Assembly (NCBI GenBank): GCA_024180945.1
Contig: JAKSGN010000043.1
Location: forward strand, 3,281,001-3,345,000
Reading direction: 5' to 3'
Source of the DNA: Macrophomina tecta
Lineage: Eukaryota > Ascomycota > Dothideomycetes > Botryosphaeriales > Botryosphaeriaceae
Length of the DNA: 64,000 nt
Positions 9,325 through 20,500 of this stretch are shown in pieces. Positions within the stretch are counted from its first letter, which is position 1, and each line of letters opens with the position of its first letter. The notes under the pieces were generated by a model that was given only the letters and a program-made list of their open reading frames with translations, was not told where the DNA came from and searched no databases. The position numbers and the translations under genes are program-made.

Positions 9325-12300
9325 ATGCGCCTCTTGCGACGCAATAGCGATGGTGAGCTTAGTCTCACTAGGGACCTGAGAAGACAAGATACAATCCCGC
9401 CCTATGCGACACTCTCCCACACATGGGGCGCGGACGCCGAAGAGGTGAAATTCGAAGATCTGAGATGTGGAACTGGCAAGGACAAGCCAGGCTATCGGAA
9501 GATTCAGCTCTGCGCAGAGCAGGCAAGACGGGATGGCTTACAATACTTCTGGGTCGACACCTGTTGCATCGACAAGGCGAATAAGGTCGAGCTCTCGCAG
9601 GCCATCAACTCAATGTTCCGCTGGTACCGCGATGCCACTCGATGCTGCGTCTACCTGTCAGATTTCTACGGCTCTGAGTTTGACGGATCGAACTTCCGGA
9701 GAAGTAGATGGTTCACCCGGTGCTGGACGCTCCAAGAGCTCCTGGCGCCTGCTTTGGTTGAGTTCTTCTCTCACGAGTGGCAGAGGCTTGGGGACAAAAC
9801 ATCACTAATGCAGCATATCCACGAAGCCACGGGCATACCACACTCAGCGCTCGAAGGTGCGCCCTTAGCCATGTTTGGCGACAACGAGCGATTGTCGTGG
9901 ACCGAGCACCGTGAGGCCACGCGCGAAGAAGACAAAGCGTACTCATTACTCGGCATCTTTGGTGTCTATATCTCTCCTCTATACGGCGAAGGGATAGGCA
10001 GAGCGTTCGGCCGGCTTCATTGCGAGATTGAGAAGCTGGGCAGATGCATCCAAGACCTGTACCTTACCGACCCTCAGGATGACAAGAAACGCATTGAGGA
10101 CACCAAGGGCGGCCTATTAAAGGAGTCGTACCGCTGGGTTCTCTACAACGCCAGCTTCCAGCAGTGGCGCAACGATCCGCAGAGCCAATTGCTGTGGGTC
10201 AAGGGCGACCCTGGCAAAGGCAAGACGATGCTCCTCTGCGGCATCATTGACGAACTGCAGAAATCGAAGGCCAAGGCCAACGTGCTCTCCTTCTACTTCT
10301 GCCAAGCTACGGACTCGCGAATCAACAGCGCCACAGCCGTGCTGCGAGGCCTGCTATACTTGCTTATTAAGCAACAGCCGTCACTCGCTTCGCACGTGCG
10401 GAAGAAGCACGACAATGCAGGCAAAGCTCTTTTTCGGGATGCGAATGCCTGGTTCGCCTTATCCGAAATCTTCGTGGGCATCCTGCACGACCCGGATTTG
10501 AGCAGCACATATCTAGTCATCGACGCGCTCGACGAATGCATATCCGACTTGCCAAAGCTTCTAGGCTTTATCGCCCAGAATTCCGCTGTGTCCTCTCGCG
10601 TTAAATGGATAGTCTCCAGTCGCAACTGGCCGCACATCGAGGAACAGCTAGAGCGAGCCGGCCACAAGGTCAGGCTTAGCCTTGAGCTCAATGCAGAATC
10701 AGTCTCAGTAGCCGTCGGCCTTTTCGTCCAGTCGAAGGTGTCCCAGCTGGCGGAGGGGAAAAAGTACGACGAGCAGACCCGAGACACCGTCCTGAACTAC
10801 CTCGCATCGAACGCAAACGACACTTTCCTTTGGGTAGCACTCGTCTGTCAAGACCTTCAGCAGGTCCCGCGCCGGAACGTTTTGAAGAAGCTGCGAACAT
10901 TTCCGCCTGGACTTATCTCTCTGTACAAGCGGATGATGGAGCAGATAAGTGCGTCAGACGATTCGCATCTCTGCAAGCAGATACTAGCCTTGACCGCTGT
11001 TTTATATCGGCCCGTTACGATGCATGAACTGGCCTCACTCGTCGAAGAGGTTGAAGACATCTCCGATGACCTAGAGTCAGTAAGGGAGCTTATTAGCCTT
11101 TGTGGCTCATTCCTTACTCTGCGGGAAGACACGGTGTACTTCGTGCATCAATCAGCAAAGGACTTCCTGTTCGCAGAGGCTTTTAATAAGGTCTTTCCGT
11201 ATGGAAGTGCAGAAGCTCATCGGATCGTCTTCTTAAGGTCTCTCCACCTTCTCTCCAACACTCTGCGGCGGGACATGTACGACTTAGGCGCGTTCGGTTA
11301 TCCTGCTGAGGAGGTTAAGCAGCCAGACCCAGACCCATTAGCAACTTCGCGCTACCCTTGTGTCTACTGGGTCAATCATCTATACGACTCGAGGCCCAAC
11401 TCATCCGCAAGCTATGCGGCAAGCTTACAGGACGGTGGCATTGTTGACCTGTTCCTAAGAGAGAAGTACCTCTACTGGTTAGAAGCTCTTAGCTTGTGCA
11501 GGAGTATGCCGAAAGGCGTGGTCTCAATGGCGCAACTATGGTCGCTGGTCGAAGTATGTACTAAACAAGCAACACAGCTAGATATTTCCATGCTAACATA
11601 AACTAGGAGAGGAGGGAGTTAAGCTCATTCACTGAGCTTGTTCACGATGCGAATCGATTTATTATGTATCACAAGGGGGCAATCGAGAGTAGCCCTCTTC
11701 AGGTATACGCATCTGCGCTACTATTGAGCCCATTAAGAAGCTTGGTTAGAAGGAATTTCCAGCATCAAGAGCCGAAATGGATTACTATTAAGCCGGATAT
11801 AGAGGGGAGCTGGAGTGCTTGCCTGCAGACGCTCGAGGGCCATAGCGATTCTGTCCAGTCCGTGGCCTTCTCCCCCGACTCGACGCGGCTGGCGTCGGGG
11901 TCGGATGACAGGACCGTCAGGATCTGGGATACGGGCAGCGGCGCGTGCCTACAGACGCTCGAGGGCCATAGAAATGATATCTATTCAGTAGCTTTCTCGC
12001 ACGACTCGACCCGGCTGGCGTCAGCGTCGCTCGACAGCACGGTTAAGATCTGGGATACTAGTAGCGGCGCGTGCCTGCAGACGCTAGATAGCCATAGCAG
12101 TGGTATTAACTCAGTAACTTTCTCCCACGACTCGACCCGGCTAGCGTCAGTCTCAGCCGACAGCACGGTTAAAATCTGCGATACTAGCAGCGGCGCGTGC
12201 CTGCAGACGCTAGAGGGCCATAGCGATAGTATTCGCTCAGTAACTTTCTCGCATTACTCGACCCGGCTGGCCTCAGCCTCAGCCGACAGAGCGGTTAAAA

Positions 12301-12734
12301 TCTGGGATACTAGCAGCGGGGCGTGCCTGCAGACGCTCGAGGGCCATAGCGGTTCTATCCTATCCGTGGCCTTCTCCCCCGACTCGACCCGGCTGGCGTC
12401 GGCGTCGAGCGACGAGACCGTTAGGATCTGGGACGCCAGTAGCGGCGCGTGCCTGCAGACGCTCGAGGGCCACAGCGATTGGGTCCAGTCCATGGCCTTC
12501 TCCCCCGACTCGACGCGGCTGGCGTCGGGGTCGGATGACAGGACCGTCAGGATCTGGGATACGGGCAGCGGCGCGTGCCTGCAGACGCTCACTATCAGCA
12601 AGGTACTCCATCACTTGTCCTTCGATTCTACCGGCTCATACCTCCACACTGAAATTGGTTCCATTGCTATTGGTAAGTCAGAAGTTTGGGATGTAACGAA
12701 CATCAGGCTTTCTAACCATACGCGTATGGTTTAG
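9325..12734 (+). CDS. HET-NACHT-WD40 (HNWD-type) NLR-like protein, 3' end displaced by a hAT insertion
   Basis: The model joins 9325-11553 and 11607-12734 (1118 aa). The ATG at 9325 is preferred over 9220 because MRLLR is the usual N-terminus of the family. The HET domain (~25-160) shows LSHTWG, VDTCCIDK and RCWTLQELLAP. The NACHT NTPase has Walker A GDPGKGKT (~294) and Walker B YLVIDALDEC (~396). A linker ending YHKGAIESSPLQVYASALL leads to six 42-residue WD40 repeats (~814-1065). The architecture is that of Podospora het-e/het-d/het-r, whose products sense non-self through the WD40 domain and trigger cell death through HET. A 53-bp intron (GTATGT...GCTAAC...TAG) removes an in-frame TAA. The present 3' end is 10 residues encoded by hAT sequence; the native tail lies at 15441-15671. 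Confidence 0.88.
11554..11606 (+). other. Intron of the HNWD gene
   Basis: The donor is GTATGT, the branch site is TGCTAAC at about 11591-11597 and the acceptor is CTAG. Length is 53 bp, phase 0. Splicing fuses WSLVE to ERRELSSFTELVHDANRF, restoring the conserved linker before the WD40 domain. Retention gives an early stop (TAA 11599-11601) and a HET-NACHT protein without WD40. Confidence 0.8.
11817..12572 (+). repeat. Six tandem 126-bp WD40 repeats
   Basis: Exactly 6 x 126 bp, units starting at 11817, 11943, 12069, 12195, 12321 and 12447, each beginning with codons for ACLQTL. Units 1 and 6 are nearly identical over their last ~100 bp, while residues after the GH dipeptide differ between units (SDSVQ, RNDIY, SSGIN, SDSIR, SGSIL, SDWVQ). 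This is the signature of repeat exchange plus diversification on the binding face. Confidence 0.9.
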
Positions 12735-15440
12735 TTAAACCATATATAAACCATATATAAACCATACACCTATACCATACAGCTCGGCCGTATGGTTTAA
12801 GTATGATCATACGCCGGAAAATTCTTGTTCCGGACTCGGTTGGTGTTGCGTAAGAGAGGTTCCTGGATAGCTCTAGAACGCATGAATTATTAATGCCCAT
12901 ATCACCATACATTAAAATAAGGAGGTAATACTCTGAGCGGTTACACTATAGTTTGAATTCTGATACACGTCACACCTCATCTAGATCGGGCTAGCAGCAG
13001 TTTAGGTAGATATATTTACTTACCGTCGCTCGAGAAGGCGACATCAAAAGGTTCATTCCTTCGATACCCAATTCAGCCCCAAATTTATGCCATCTAACCA
13101 AGCATTTCTGTCTAGAACCACCAATATTTTTTTTTTAGTAATGTCCTCCTCCTCCTTCTCGGTCGTGGAGTCGATCGAGAGTTCATCTGAGCAAACCGAG
13201 ACCCCGAAGACCCTGTCCTCAACCTCCTCGAAAAAAAGGCGTGCTCGCACAACGGATTCTACCTGGGAGCATGCTCGTCGGCCGCAAAGCTCTGAGCCCG
13301 AACGTGGAGGCCAAAAGAAGGACCTCGTCTTCTACTGTAAATACTGCGTCAGCCCATCTTATTCTACTTACGTCTCAACTACCTTCCGCAATCACCTATT
13401 GAAGGTCCACTCAATCGAGGTAGAATGCTCAGAGGCACATCCGGTAAAGAGGGCACGGAATTCGCTCCTTAAAGACGCCTTTGCTAAGGCCGGCCATGTA
13501 AACACCGTCAAGCTTCAAATGCGCGAGGAGCAGGTGCTCCAGGACGCTCTGAATCCAAAGGCTGCAATTGAGGCTTTGGTTCAGCTGGTCACGGTGCGGA
13601 ACCTTCTTTATAATTGCAGCCAATGGCCGGAGCTACATGCTTTGCTTCTGGCAGTTAACTACACTGCAGGGGACATCATCAGCCTCTCCCACGGCTCAGT
13701 CCAGAAGCTTGTTTCCAACTCCTACTTTGTTCACAAAGACATCCTGCGACAGAAGCTCCAACCCTCGGTCTCAAAGCTTCACCTTTCCGCCGACGTATGG
13801 AGCGCGCCAAACCACAAAGCCTTCCTTGGAACTTGCGTACAATTCGTGGAGGAGGATACAAAGGAAGTCCGTCAGGCTCTACTCGCTCTGTCCGAGCTTC
13901 CTGGCATAGATGGCCCCGGTAGCCACAGTGGGGCTGAGCAATGGAAACTTCTTCAGCCAGTGCTTGAAGAATATGGCATCTGGCATAAGATAGGATATGT
14001 TACAGGCGATAACCATGGCGCCAATGACGTCCTTTGCCGTGCGCTCAGCGGCTACCTGAGGGAGAAAGGCACCATGTGGCGGGCAGAACATCGCCGTATC
14101 CGCTGCCACGGCCACGTTGTCAACCTCATCGTACAAGCCTTCCTCTTCATGCATTCGCAGGAGGCTGTCGAAGCTGCTTGTAAACAAATCGAGGAGCTCG
14201 ATGAGGCTTCTTACGACATGGATATGATCGAGGCTTGGAAGAGAAGCAAAGGCCTTGGCTGGCGCGAAATGGGACCTCTTGGTAAAGTCCATAATATCGC
14301 TATCCACATAAGGGCGAACGACTACAGATATAATCTGTTCAAGAGGCGTGCTGGCAGGGTGCTAGGGCTTGACAATGATACGCGCTGGAACTCGTGGTTT
14401 CTTCTTCTTGACGTAACACTTGAGAAGCAGGAGCACGTGAAGTGGTATCAAGACAAGTACTACGACAGTCTGATGGGTGACTATCTAACACCGCAGGATT
14501 GGCAAACTCTTCATCGTACCCGAAACTTCCTCCAGCCATTCTGGAGGATAACGCTGCTAACGGAGGGCTATCGCACGACGCTCGACCATACGTTATTCAC
14601 CATGGACGTTCTTCACAAGCACTATAATCACGCTTTCGACAAATATAGAGATGACCAACAGCTGCTGGGCTGTGTGCTTGCTAGCTGGCATGTCTTCGAC
14701 AAATATTATCAGCTATCGGACGAGAGTCCTGCGTACGCCGCGGCACTTATTCTTCATCCTTCACGAAGAAAGGCCCATATTCAGAAGAACTGGCCGAAGC
14801 CTTGGCATAAGAAGGTCTTCAACAACGTCCAGAGACTGTGGGAGGACGACTACAAAGGGCTGCCAACCATACGCTCGGTACCTTCCTTATTGCCACTAGC
14901 ACAGCCGGATGAGTACGATCTTCTTGCTCAGGAGCTTGATGTTGTAGGCACAATGCCCGACATCGACGAATATGAAGCCTATACTGCACAGACACCTATC
15001 CAGATCGACTGTTCGCCGCTTAGCTGGTGGCTTCGTGATGAGCAGCGGGAACGTTTTCCACGTCTGTCAAAGATGGCCATTGATATCCTCTCGATCCCCG
15101 CCATGTCCGCCGACCCCGAACGGGTCTTTTCCGGTGCACGCCGTACGATATCATGGGATCGAATGCTGCTAGGATCATCTACTATTGAGAAGGGGGAGTG
15201 CTTGAAGAGCTGGATCCGCAGCGGTATCACGTCTGGACTACCAGTTGAAATGGTGGAGCAATATCTCGAGGAAAGCGCAACAGGCTAGATAGGAGCTACA
15301 CTGCCAAGCTAAGAGCGCGGTCATGTATGACGTCATTTACTGTATGGGCGATATATGGTTTACAGTACCATACGGAGACAAACCATACGCCATAAACCAT
15401 ACAAGCCCGTATGGCGTATGGCGTATGGTTAGAAAGCCTG
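12704..15440 (+). mobile_element. Intact hAT transposon (hAT-1), 2737 bp, TSD ACGAACAT
   Basis: The terminal inverted repeats are perfect for 20 bp (CAGGCTTTCTAACCATACGC and its reverse complement). The 8-bp duplication ACGAACAT lies at 12696-12703 and 15441-15448, the size typical of hAT elements. Subterminal regions (12714-12810 and 15345-15430) carry many ACCATAC/GTATGGT motifs, probably transposase-binding sites. The single transposase gene is open throughout. It interrupts the HNWD gene within its codons for Thr-Asn-Ile. Absence of decay in ends, duplication, transposase and host exons argues for a young, possibly still autonomous element. Confidence 0.93.
13141..15288 (+). CDS. hAT family transposase
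   Basis: 715 aa from the ATG at 13141 (MSSSSFS). An in-frame ATG at 13087 would add 18 residues, but the resemblance to the second hAT transposase begins only after the Ser-rich start. The order is: Ser-rich N-terminus; BED-like zinc finger (FYCKYC...HLLKVH, ~65-95); catalytic core with SADVWSAPN, TGDNHGANDVLC and RCHGHVVNLIVQAFLF; insertion/helical region with NDTRWNSWF; C-terminal dimerisation segment DILSIPAMSADPERVFSGAR followed by ISWDR. It would cut at the TIRs and reinsert in the nucleus. No stop, frameshift or intron is needed. It is clearly related to, but not a near copy of, the transposase at 35176-37469. Confidence 0.92.
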   Translation: MSSSSFSVVESIESSSEQTETPKTLSSTSSKKRRARTTDSTWEHARRPQSSEPERGGQKKDLVFYCKYCVSPSYSTYVSTTFRNHLLKVHSIEVECSEAHPVKRARNSLLKDAFAKAGHVNTVKLQMREEQVLQDALNPKAAIEALVQLVTVRNLLYNCSQWPELHALLLAVNYTAGDIISLSHGSVQKLVSNSYFVHKDILRQKLQPSVSKLHLSADVWSAPNHKAFLGTCVQFVEEDTKEVRQALLALSELPGIDGPGSHSGAEQWKLLQPVLEEYGIWHKIGYVTGDNHGANDVLCRALSGYLREKGTMWRAEHRRIRCHGHVVNLIVQAFLFMHSQEAVEAACKQIEELDEASYDMDMIEAWKRSKGLGWREMGPLGKVHNIAIHIRANDYRYNLFKRRAGRVLGLDNDTRWNSWFLLLDVTLEKQEHVKWYQDKYYDSLMGDYLTPQDWQTLHRTRNFLQPFWRITLLTEGYRTTLDHTLFTMDVLHKHYNHAFDKYRDDQQLLGCVLASWHVFDKYYQLSDESPAYAAALILHPSRRKAHIQKNWPKPWHKKVFNNVQRLWEDDYKGLPTIRSVPSLLPLAQPDEYDLLAQELDVVGTMPDIDEYEAYTAQTPIQIDCSPLSWWLRDEQRERFPRLSKMAIDILSIPAMSADPERVFSGARRTISWDRMLLGSSTIEKGECLKSWIRSGITSGLPVEMVEQYLEESATG

Positions 15441-15671
15441 ACGAACATCGTGGAGCCTGATTGTCTACATTATCAAGGCGTAGGCGTTAGTTCAGACAGC
15501 ATGTGGATCACGTATAACGGCAAAAATGTGCTGTGGGTGCCATCAGAATATCGGGCGATGAGGGCATCTGTGTGCGGGGAGAAGGTTGGCGTAGGCGCTG
15601 GATCTGGAAGAGTATGGATATGCAGTCTTCACCCTGATTATTTCAGAGACGAGAACGAGGAACGCAGATAA
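15441..15671 (+). pseudogene. Displaced C-terminal exon part of the HNWD gene
   Basis: Directly after hAT-1 the frame ACG AAC ATC GTG... stays open for 77 codons to TAA (15669-15671) and encodes a tail with SSDSMWITYNGKNVLWVPSEY and GVGAGSGRVWICS. This is the terminal blade-like segment that ends HNWD proteins (usual form: WIT...WLP.EYRP...GSGRV). The reading phase across the 8-bp duplication is exactly that of the upstream gene, so excision would restore an 1185-aa protein. It has no promoter or start of its own here. Confidence 0.88.
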
Positions 15672-17505
15672 TTATACATGTTAAGTGTTCGCCACATAAC
15701 TAAGAGGCAGCTCTACGGCTTCGGCTGCTAAGATTAGCTAGTACGTGACTGAGTATGAAAGTTTCTGGAAGAGCATGACGCTTTAAGTGCGTTGGTATAG
15801 TGCAGAATACAACACAGTACCACGTAAGCACGCTAAATCTTTGCACTATGATTTATTGCAAGCCCCTTACCGCGGAGAAATCCCGGAGCGCATATTGTTT
15901 AGGGGCTAGATATCTTTGAAACTTAGGACTATATTCTTTCTTGATAGAACTGTCCTTATAATTCTCGGAAACCTGAAGGTATGTCGATGGCTGTGGTGTG
16001 GCAGGGGTAAAGCTGAAGTTGTTCTGGATGGTGCGAACAGAACGATCAATAATATAACCAAGACCACTGTGTTTTTCTTGGCGGACACTTTTCTCTAGGC
16101 GAGAAACGTCTGGACAACAATAAAATGTCAATCAAAAATCTTTCGACTCGGACGATGAACAATGGATTTTTCTCAGCGCGGAGGTTTTTCGTCGCCAAGG
16201 ACAGACGTTAGGTCACGCGGGAACGATTCACGCTGACGCGATTGGCGTCCGTTCTTCACGTCTCGAGACGCTGCCCGCTATCCTTGCAAGGCGAAGGGGT
16301 GACGCAGGACGAGGGGAAAGGGAAAAGAAGACGGACGCGAAGAGGGAAGCGGAGGGTCTATTTGGATCCCACTCGTGGCCAAAGCCCCGAACCGACGCGC
16401 CATGGACCGAAGAAATGACCAGGCACGCTGGCAAAGAATGAATGGCCGAGCAGAGCCATCGGACGGTCTAGCCCGCTGTCGGGGCAAGCGGTGACGGAAT
16501 GAGCGGGGGTGCGGTGCGACAGTTGCGGCGGCCTCGGTGAGGTTGGGTGACTACCGCATTGTGCCCCCCTCAGCGTGGCCAGCCGCTTGCGTGCGCGACC
16601 AGAACATGAAAGGGCTGCGGGGTGCGCGAGAGGGGCTCCAACGAGTCGCCGGGGCGTTGTCGTGACGAACGCATGGAATGGTGGCGAGCAGGGCTGCAGC
16701 GGGCGTACAGGGTTGAATTACAGGAAAAAAAAGACACAAAAATGCGCGATTAAACGAGGCGGATTGCTGCAGGACTCGGCAAGTCTCCGCAGCGGGTGCA
16801 GGTCGCTTAGAGGTAGTGGCGTGGAGTCGTCTCCGCGGGCCCGCAGACAAGACGGCAGCGGGAGGCAGAGGGTCGGTGGGGGGGGCGGCAGGGCGGGCGC
16901 GGGAGTGAGCTAACGCGACGGCGGCCGGGACCAGCAGGGAAGGGCGCCAATTGAACGGGCCGTGAATCGTGTGGCGCAACTCAATCTGCGCGCCCCGCAT
17001 CTTGGGACAGCTCTGGGTGGCCGGCCGTCGCGAGTCGCAGGTCGCGCGGCGGCGGCGGTGGTGGTGGTGGTGGTGGTGGAGGGGCGGGCGGGCGGGCGGG
17101 CGAGGAGGCACGGGTGGGGCGGCGGCGGGCAGCAGGCAGCAGGCAGCGGGGGCGGGCCAAGGGGCGCTCGGGCCTCTGTCACATGCAGGCGCCAGTCGCC
17201 CTCACCTCAACTCCCGGCATCCCACGCTGCCAAGCTGTCGTCACAGCCGTGCCTCTCTCTCTCTCTCTCTCTCTCTCTCGCTCTCTCGCTCTCTCGCTCT
17301 CTCTTTACTCCTCCACCGCCTTCGCCCGCCGGCCCTCCCCCCTCGCGTTCAACCGCGCCCTTCGCCTCCTCCAATTGACGGCCGCCCGTCATCCCCCGCC
17401 AGCGCTCAACGCCCTCAGCGCCCCAGCCCCTCCAACGCGCACTTCGCGCTCCCCCGCCCTCTCCGCCATTGCGCCCTTCAGCCTGGCCGCTCCACGCTCG
17501 CGGCC
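15672..17505. other. Intergenic and long 5' region of CHO2
   Basis: 15672-16200 is AT-leaning with no supported gene. From about 16200 the DNA becomes GC-rich and carries low-complexity blocks: GGT repeats at about 17056-17085, GGGC repeats to 17110, and a CT microsatellite at about 17250-17304. Long open frames on both strands here are composition artefacts. The CT tract 200 bp before the ATG is the kind of pyrimidine-rich leader seen before highly expressed fungal genes. Confidence 0.5.
17250..17304. repeat. CT microsatellite upstream of CHO2
   Basis: About 55 bp of CTCTCT with scattered CG interruptions (CTCTCTCG), about 200 bp 5' of the CHO2 start codon. It probably lies in the promoter or 5' UTR. 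Confidence 0.85.
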
Positions 17506-20500
17506 ATGCCAGGCTCCGAGACGCCCGGGACCGCCCCGGCCTTGCGCGAGCGCCGCCCGCCGCCCGGCGCGCATGCCGCTGCCGCTGCCCGGGTGAGAGA
17601 GCTCAACGGCGATGCCAAGGAGAAGAAGACTTACGGCAGGACGCCCGACGGAACCAGTCAGTTGTGCCCTCCGCGCGCCGCCCCCGCACCGCCCATGCGC
17701 CGCCTCCAATGCTGATGCTCGCCTAGTCTTCACCGTGCCGCGCACCGAGGACATGGTCTCGCAGCTGCTCAGCCCCACGCGGCCGAAGAACCTCTCCGAT
17801 CTGATCATCCTCGCCGTGCTGGCCGCCCACCTGCTCGCTCTCTGGCTGCTGCCCCCCGCCGTGCGCGTCCCCTTCTTCGCCGCCGTCTTCCTGTTCTGGC
17901 GCGCGGGCTACAACGCCGGCATCGGCTGGCTCCTGAAGGAGCAGTCGGAGAACCTGAGGCTGGTCCAGTGGGCGCGCAAGTCTCGCGTCTTCGAGGACCC
18001 GTCCGCGGGCAGGAACCCGCACCCGCGCCTCTACGCGCTGCTCAAGCGCGAGATGGAGACCAAGATCCCCGAAGACTACAGGTTCGAGCACGCGCCGGTT
18101 GAGTACAACACCTGGCTCGTCTTCCGCCGCGTCGTCGACTTGATCCTGATGTCCGACTTTGTCTCGTACTGCTGCTTTGCCGTCGCCTGCGGCGGCCGCC
18201 CCGCGGGCGAGGGCGTGGCCATGACCGCTGCCCGCTGGCTGGCGGGCTGGGCGCTCGTGCTCTTCAACCTCTGGGTCAAGCTCGACGCCCACCGCGTGGT
18301 CAAGGACTATGCCTGGTACTGGGGCGACTTTTTCTACCTCATCGACCAGGAGCTCACCTTCGACGGCGTGTTCGAGATGGCCCCGCACCCCATGTACTCG
18401 GTTGGCTATGCCGGCTTCTACGGCATCTCGCTCATGGCCGCCAGCTACAAGGTCCTGTTCATCTCCATCGCCGCCCACGCCGCCCAGTTCGCGTTCCTCT
18501 CGCTCGTCGAGAACCCCCACATCGACAAGACCTACAATCCCCCGCCCCCGAAGAAGCGCGCGCTCACCGGCGAAAGCGGCGCCCGCCCCGCCATCGACGC
18601 TGGCCACGTGAATGGCGCCCCGCCCCTGGCGTCGTCCGCCCAGCCCTCGCCCGTGCACAATCTCATGGGCTGGCAGAACATCGACCTCCACAGGGTCACC
18701 GACGTCTCCGTCGTCCTTTTCCAGCTCTACACCGTCGTCCTCACCCTGCTCGCGCCCGACACCCCCTTCTACCAGGCGCTCTTTGTCGCCCACGCCGTGG
18801 CCTGGAGGCTGTGGTTCTCGCTCGGCATCGGCCTCATCCTCAACGAGCAGTCGACCAAGAAGCGCTGGACCCGCCACTTCATCAAGTACGGCGAGAGCAC
18901 CGAGGAGGCGTGGAGGCAGTGGAAGGGTCTCTATCACCTCAGCTGCACCATGTGCGCCGCGAGCTTCGTTGCCGCCGCCTGGAAGATGTACGCCCTCCCT
19001 CCGGATTGGGAGTATGGCTTGGCCCTGCTGAGGCACGTGCTGGGAGCGGCGATGATTGCCCTCAAGATCTGGTCTGCCGTCAGCATCTACGAGAGCCTGG
19101 GCGAGTTTGGCTGGTTCTTCGGCGACTTCTTCTTCGACAACGCTTCGAAGCTGAACTACAGCGGCATCTATCGCTTCTTCAACCAGCCAGACCACTCGGT
19201 CGGGCTCGCTGGCATCTGGGGTGCTGTCGTCATCACTTGGAGCAAGGCCATCTTCTTCCTCGCTCTCCTCAGCCACATCCTCACCCTGCTGCACATCCAG
19301 CTCGTCGAACGCCCCCACATGCAGAAACTCTACGGCCAAAGCTTGCGCCAGGACTCCGGCATTTCCAAGACCCTCAAGCGCTCCCTCCCCGCCCCTCTTT
19401 CGCAGTGGCATGGCAATGTGGACCGCGTGCTCGGTGACACGGTCGACTTCGTCGAGGACTTCATTGATGCCGCTCGCCCCAAGCTCGCCGCCGGCGTCGA
19501 CCACATAGTCAAGGACGCCACCAACCTGTTCAAGAGCTACCCAGCCCGCATCAGCATCACGCGCGTCGCGCCCGACCTCGCCCGCCTGGATCCCAAGGAC
19601 TACAGCCTCGAGGTGGAGGGCGAGCCGTCATCCGCTCTCGTCGAGCGCGAGCGTCGGTCTGGCCGCGAAGGCGAGGACGCCCGCGGCCCCGTGCGCAAGT
19701 ACGCCGAGTTCGAGACGCTGTCCTTCGAATACGGCGCCCCGATCAAGGTGCGCTGGACCGCCCCTCTCAACCACGGGAAGAAGGACTGGGTCGGGTTGTA
19801 CATGGTCTCGGACAACCCCTCGCGCGACGTCACCCGCGTGGCCTCTCAGGGTCGCTGGGTCGCCACCAATCCCGGAGAGTACGAGAGCGTGAGGGCCGAC
19901 TCGGGCATCCTCGTCGCCGATCAGCTGGTCGCCGGCGCGGAGCGCGAGGACGGCGAAAAGAAAGACCTTTACGCCGGCGAGATGGTCTTCTCAGGCGACA
20001 AGCTCTGGTGGACGACGGGTGTCTTTGAGTTCCGCTACCATCACGACGGCAAGCACATCGTCATGGCCATCTCTCTCCCCTTCGAAATCCGCATCGGTCG
20101 CTTCGACGAGGATGATGTCGAGATCAACCATTCTGTCTCTCCCGAGCCCAACGGCTCCCTTCTGGAGAGCTCGCTGCGGACTGCCGTCGAGCGGGCTCTT
20201 CTGCCTGTCGTTCGCAACTGCTTCGACCGCGACCCGGAGATTGCGCCGGAGAGTGTGGATGAAGGCTTCGGTGGGTTGGTCGAGCGGGACGGGAAGTTCG
20301 CCAAGAGGGTCGTCTTCGCAGTGCACCAGATGTTCGGTATCGAGTTCGCGCCGGAGGTCGTCCAGGCCGACGGCTGCATCAGGAACTTGGCGTGGAGGAT
20401 CGTCAATGCGAAGAAGGTCTTGGTAAGTCACAACATGTCTTCTTCATCTATTTTCCTGTGAATTTCTTTGACTGCACATGCAGGAGTAGTGATCGGCGCT

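Noticed and set aside
16551..17715. Several long frames (186, 138, 248 and 160 codons) upstream of CHO2
   Set aside because: They cover GGT, GGGC and CT low-complexity DNA and encode poly-His/Ala/Ser runs. Only the last part, from 17506, belongs to a real exon.
17723..19504. 593-codon open frame on the minus strand across CHO2
   Set aside because: It lies exactly antisense to the conserved CHO2 exon. GC-rich third positions open the opposite strand, and the product is Glu/Val/Gly-rich with no domain.
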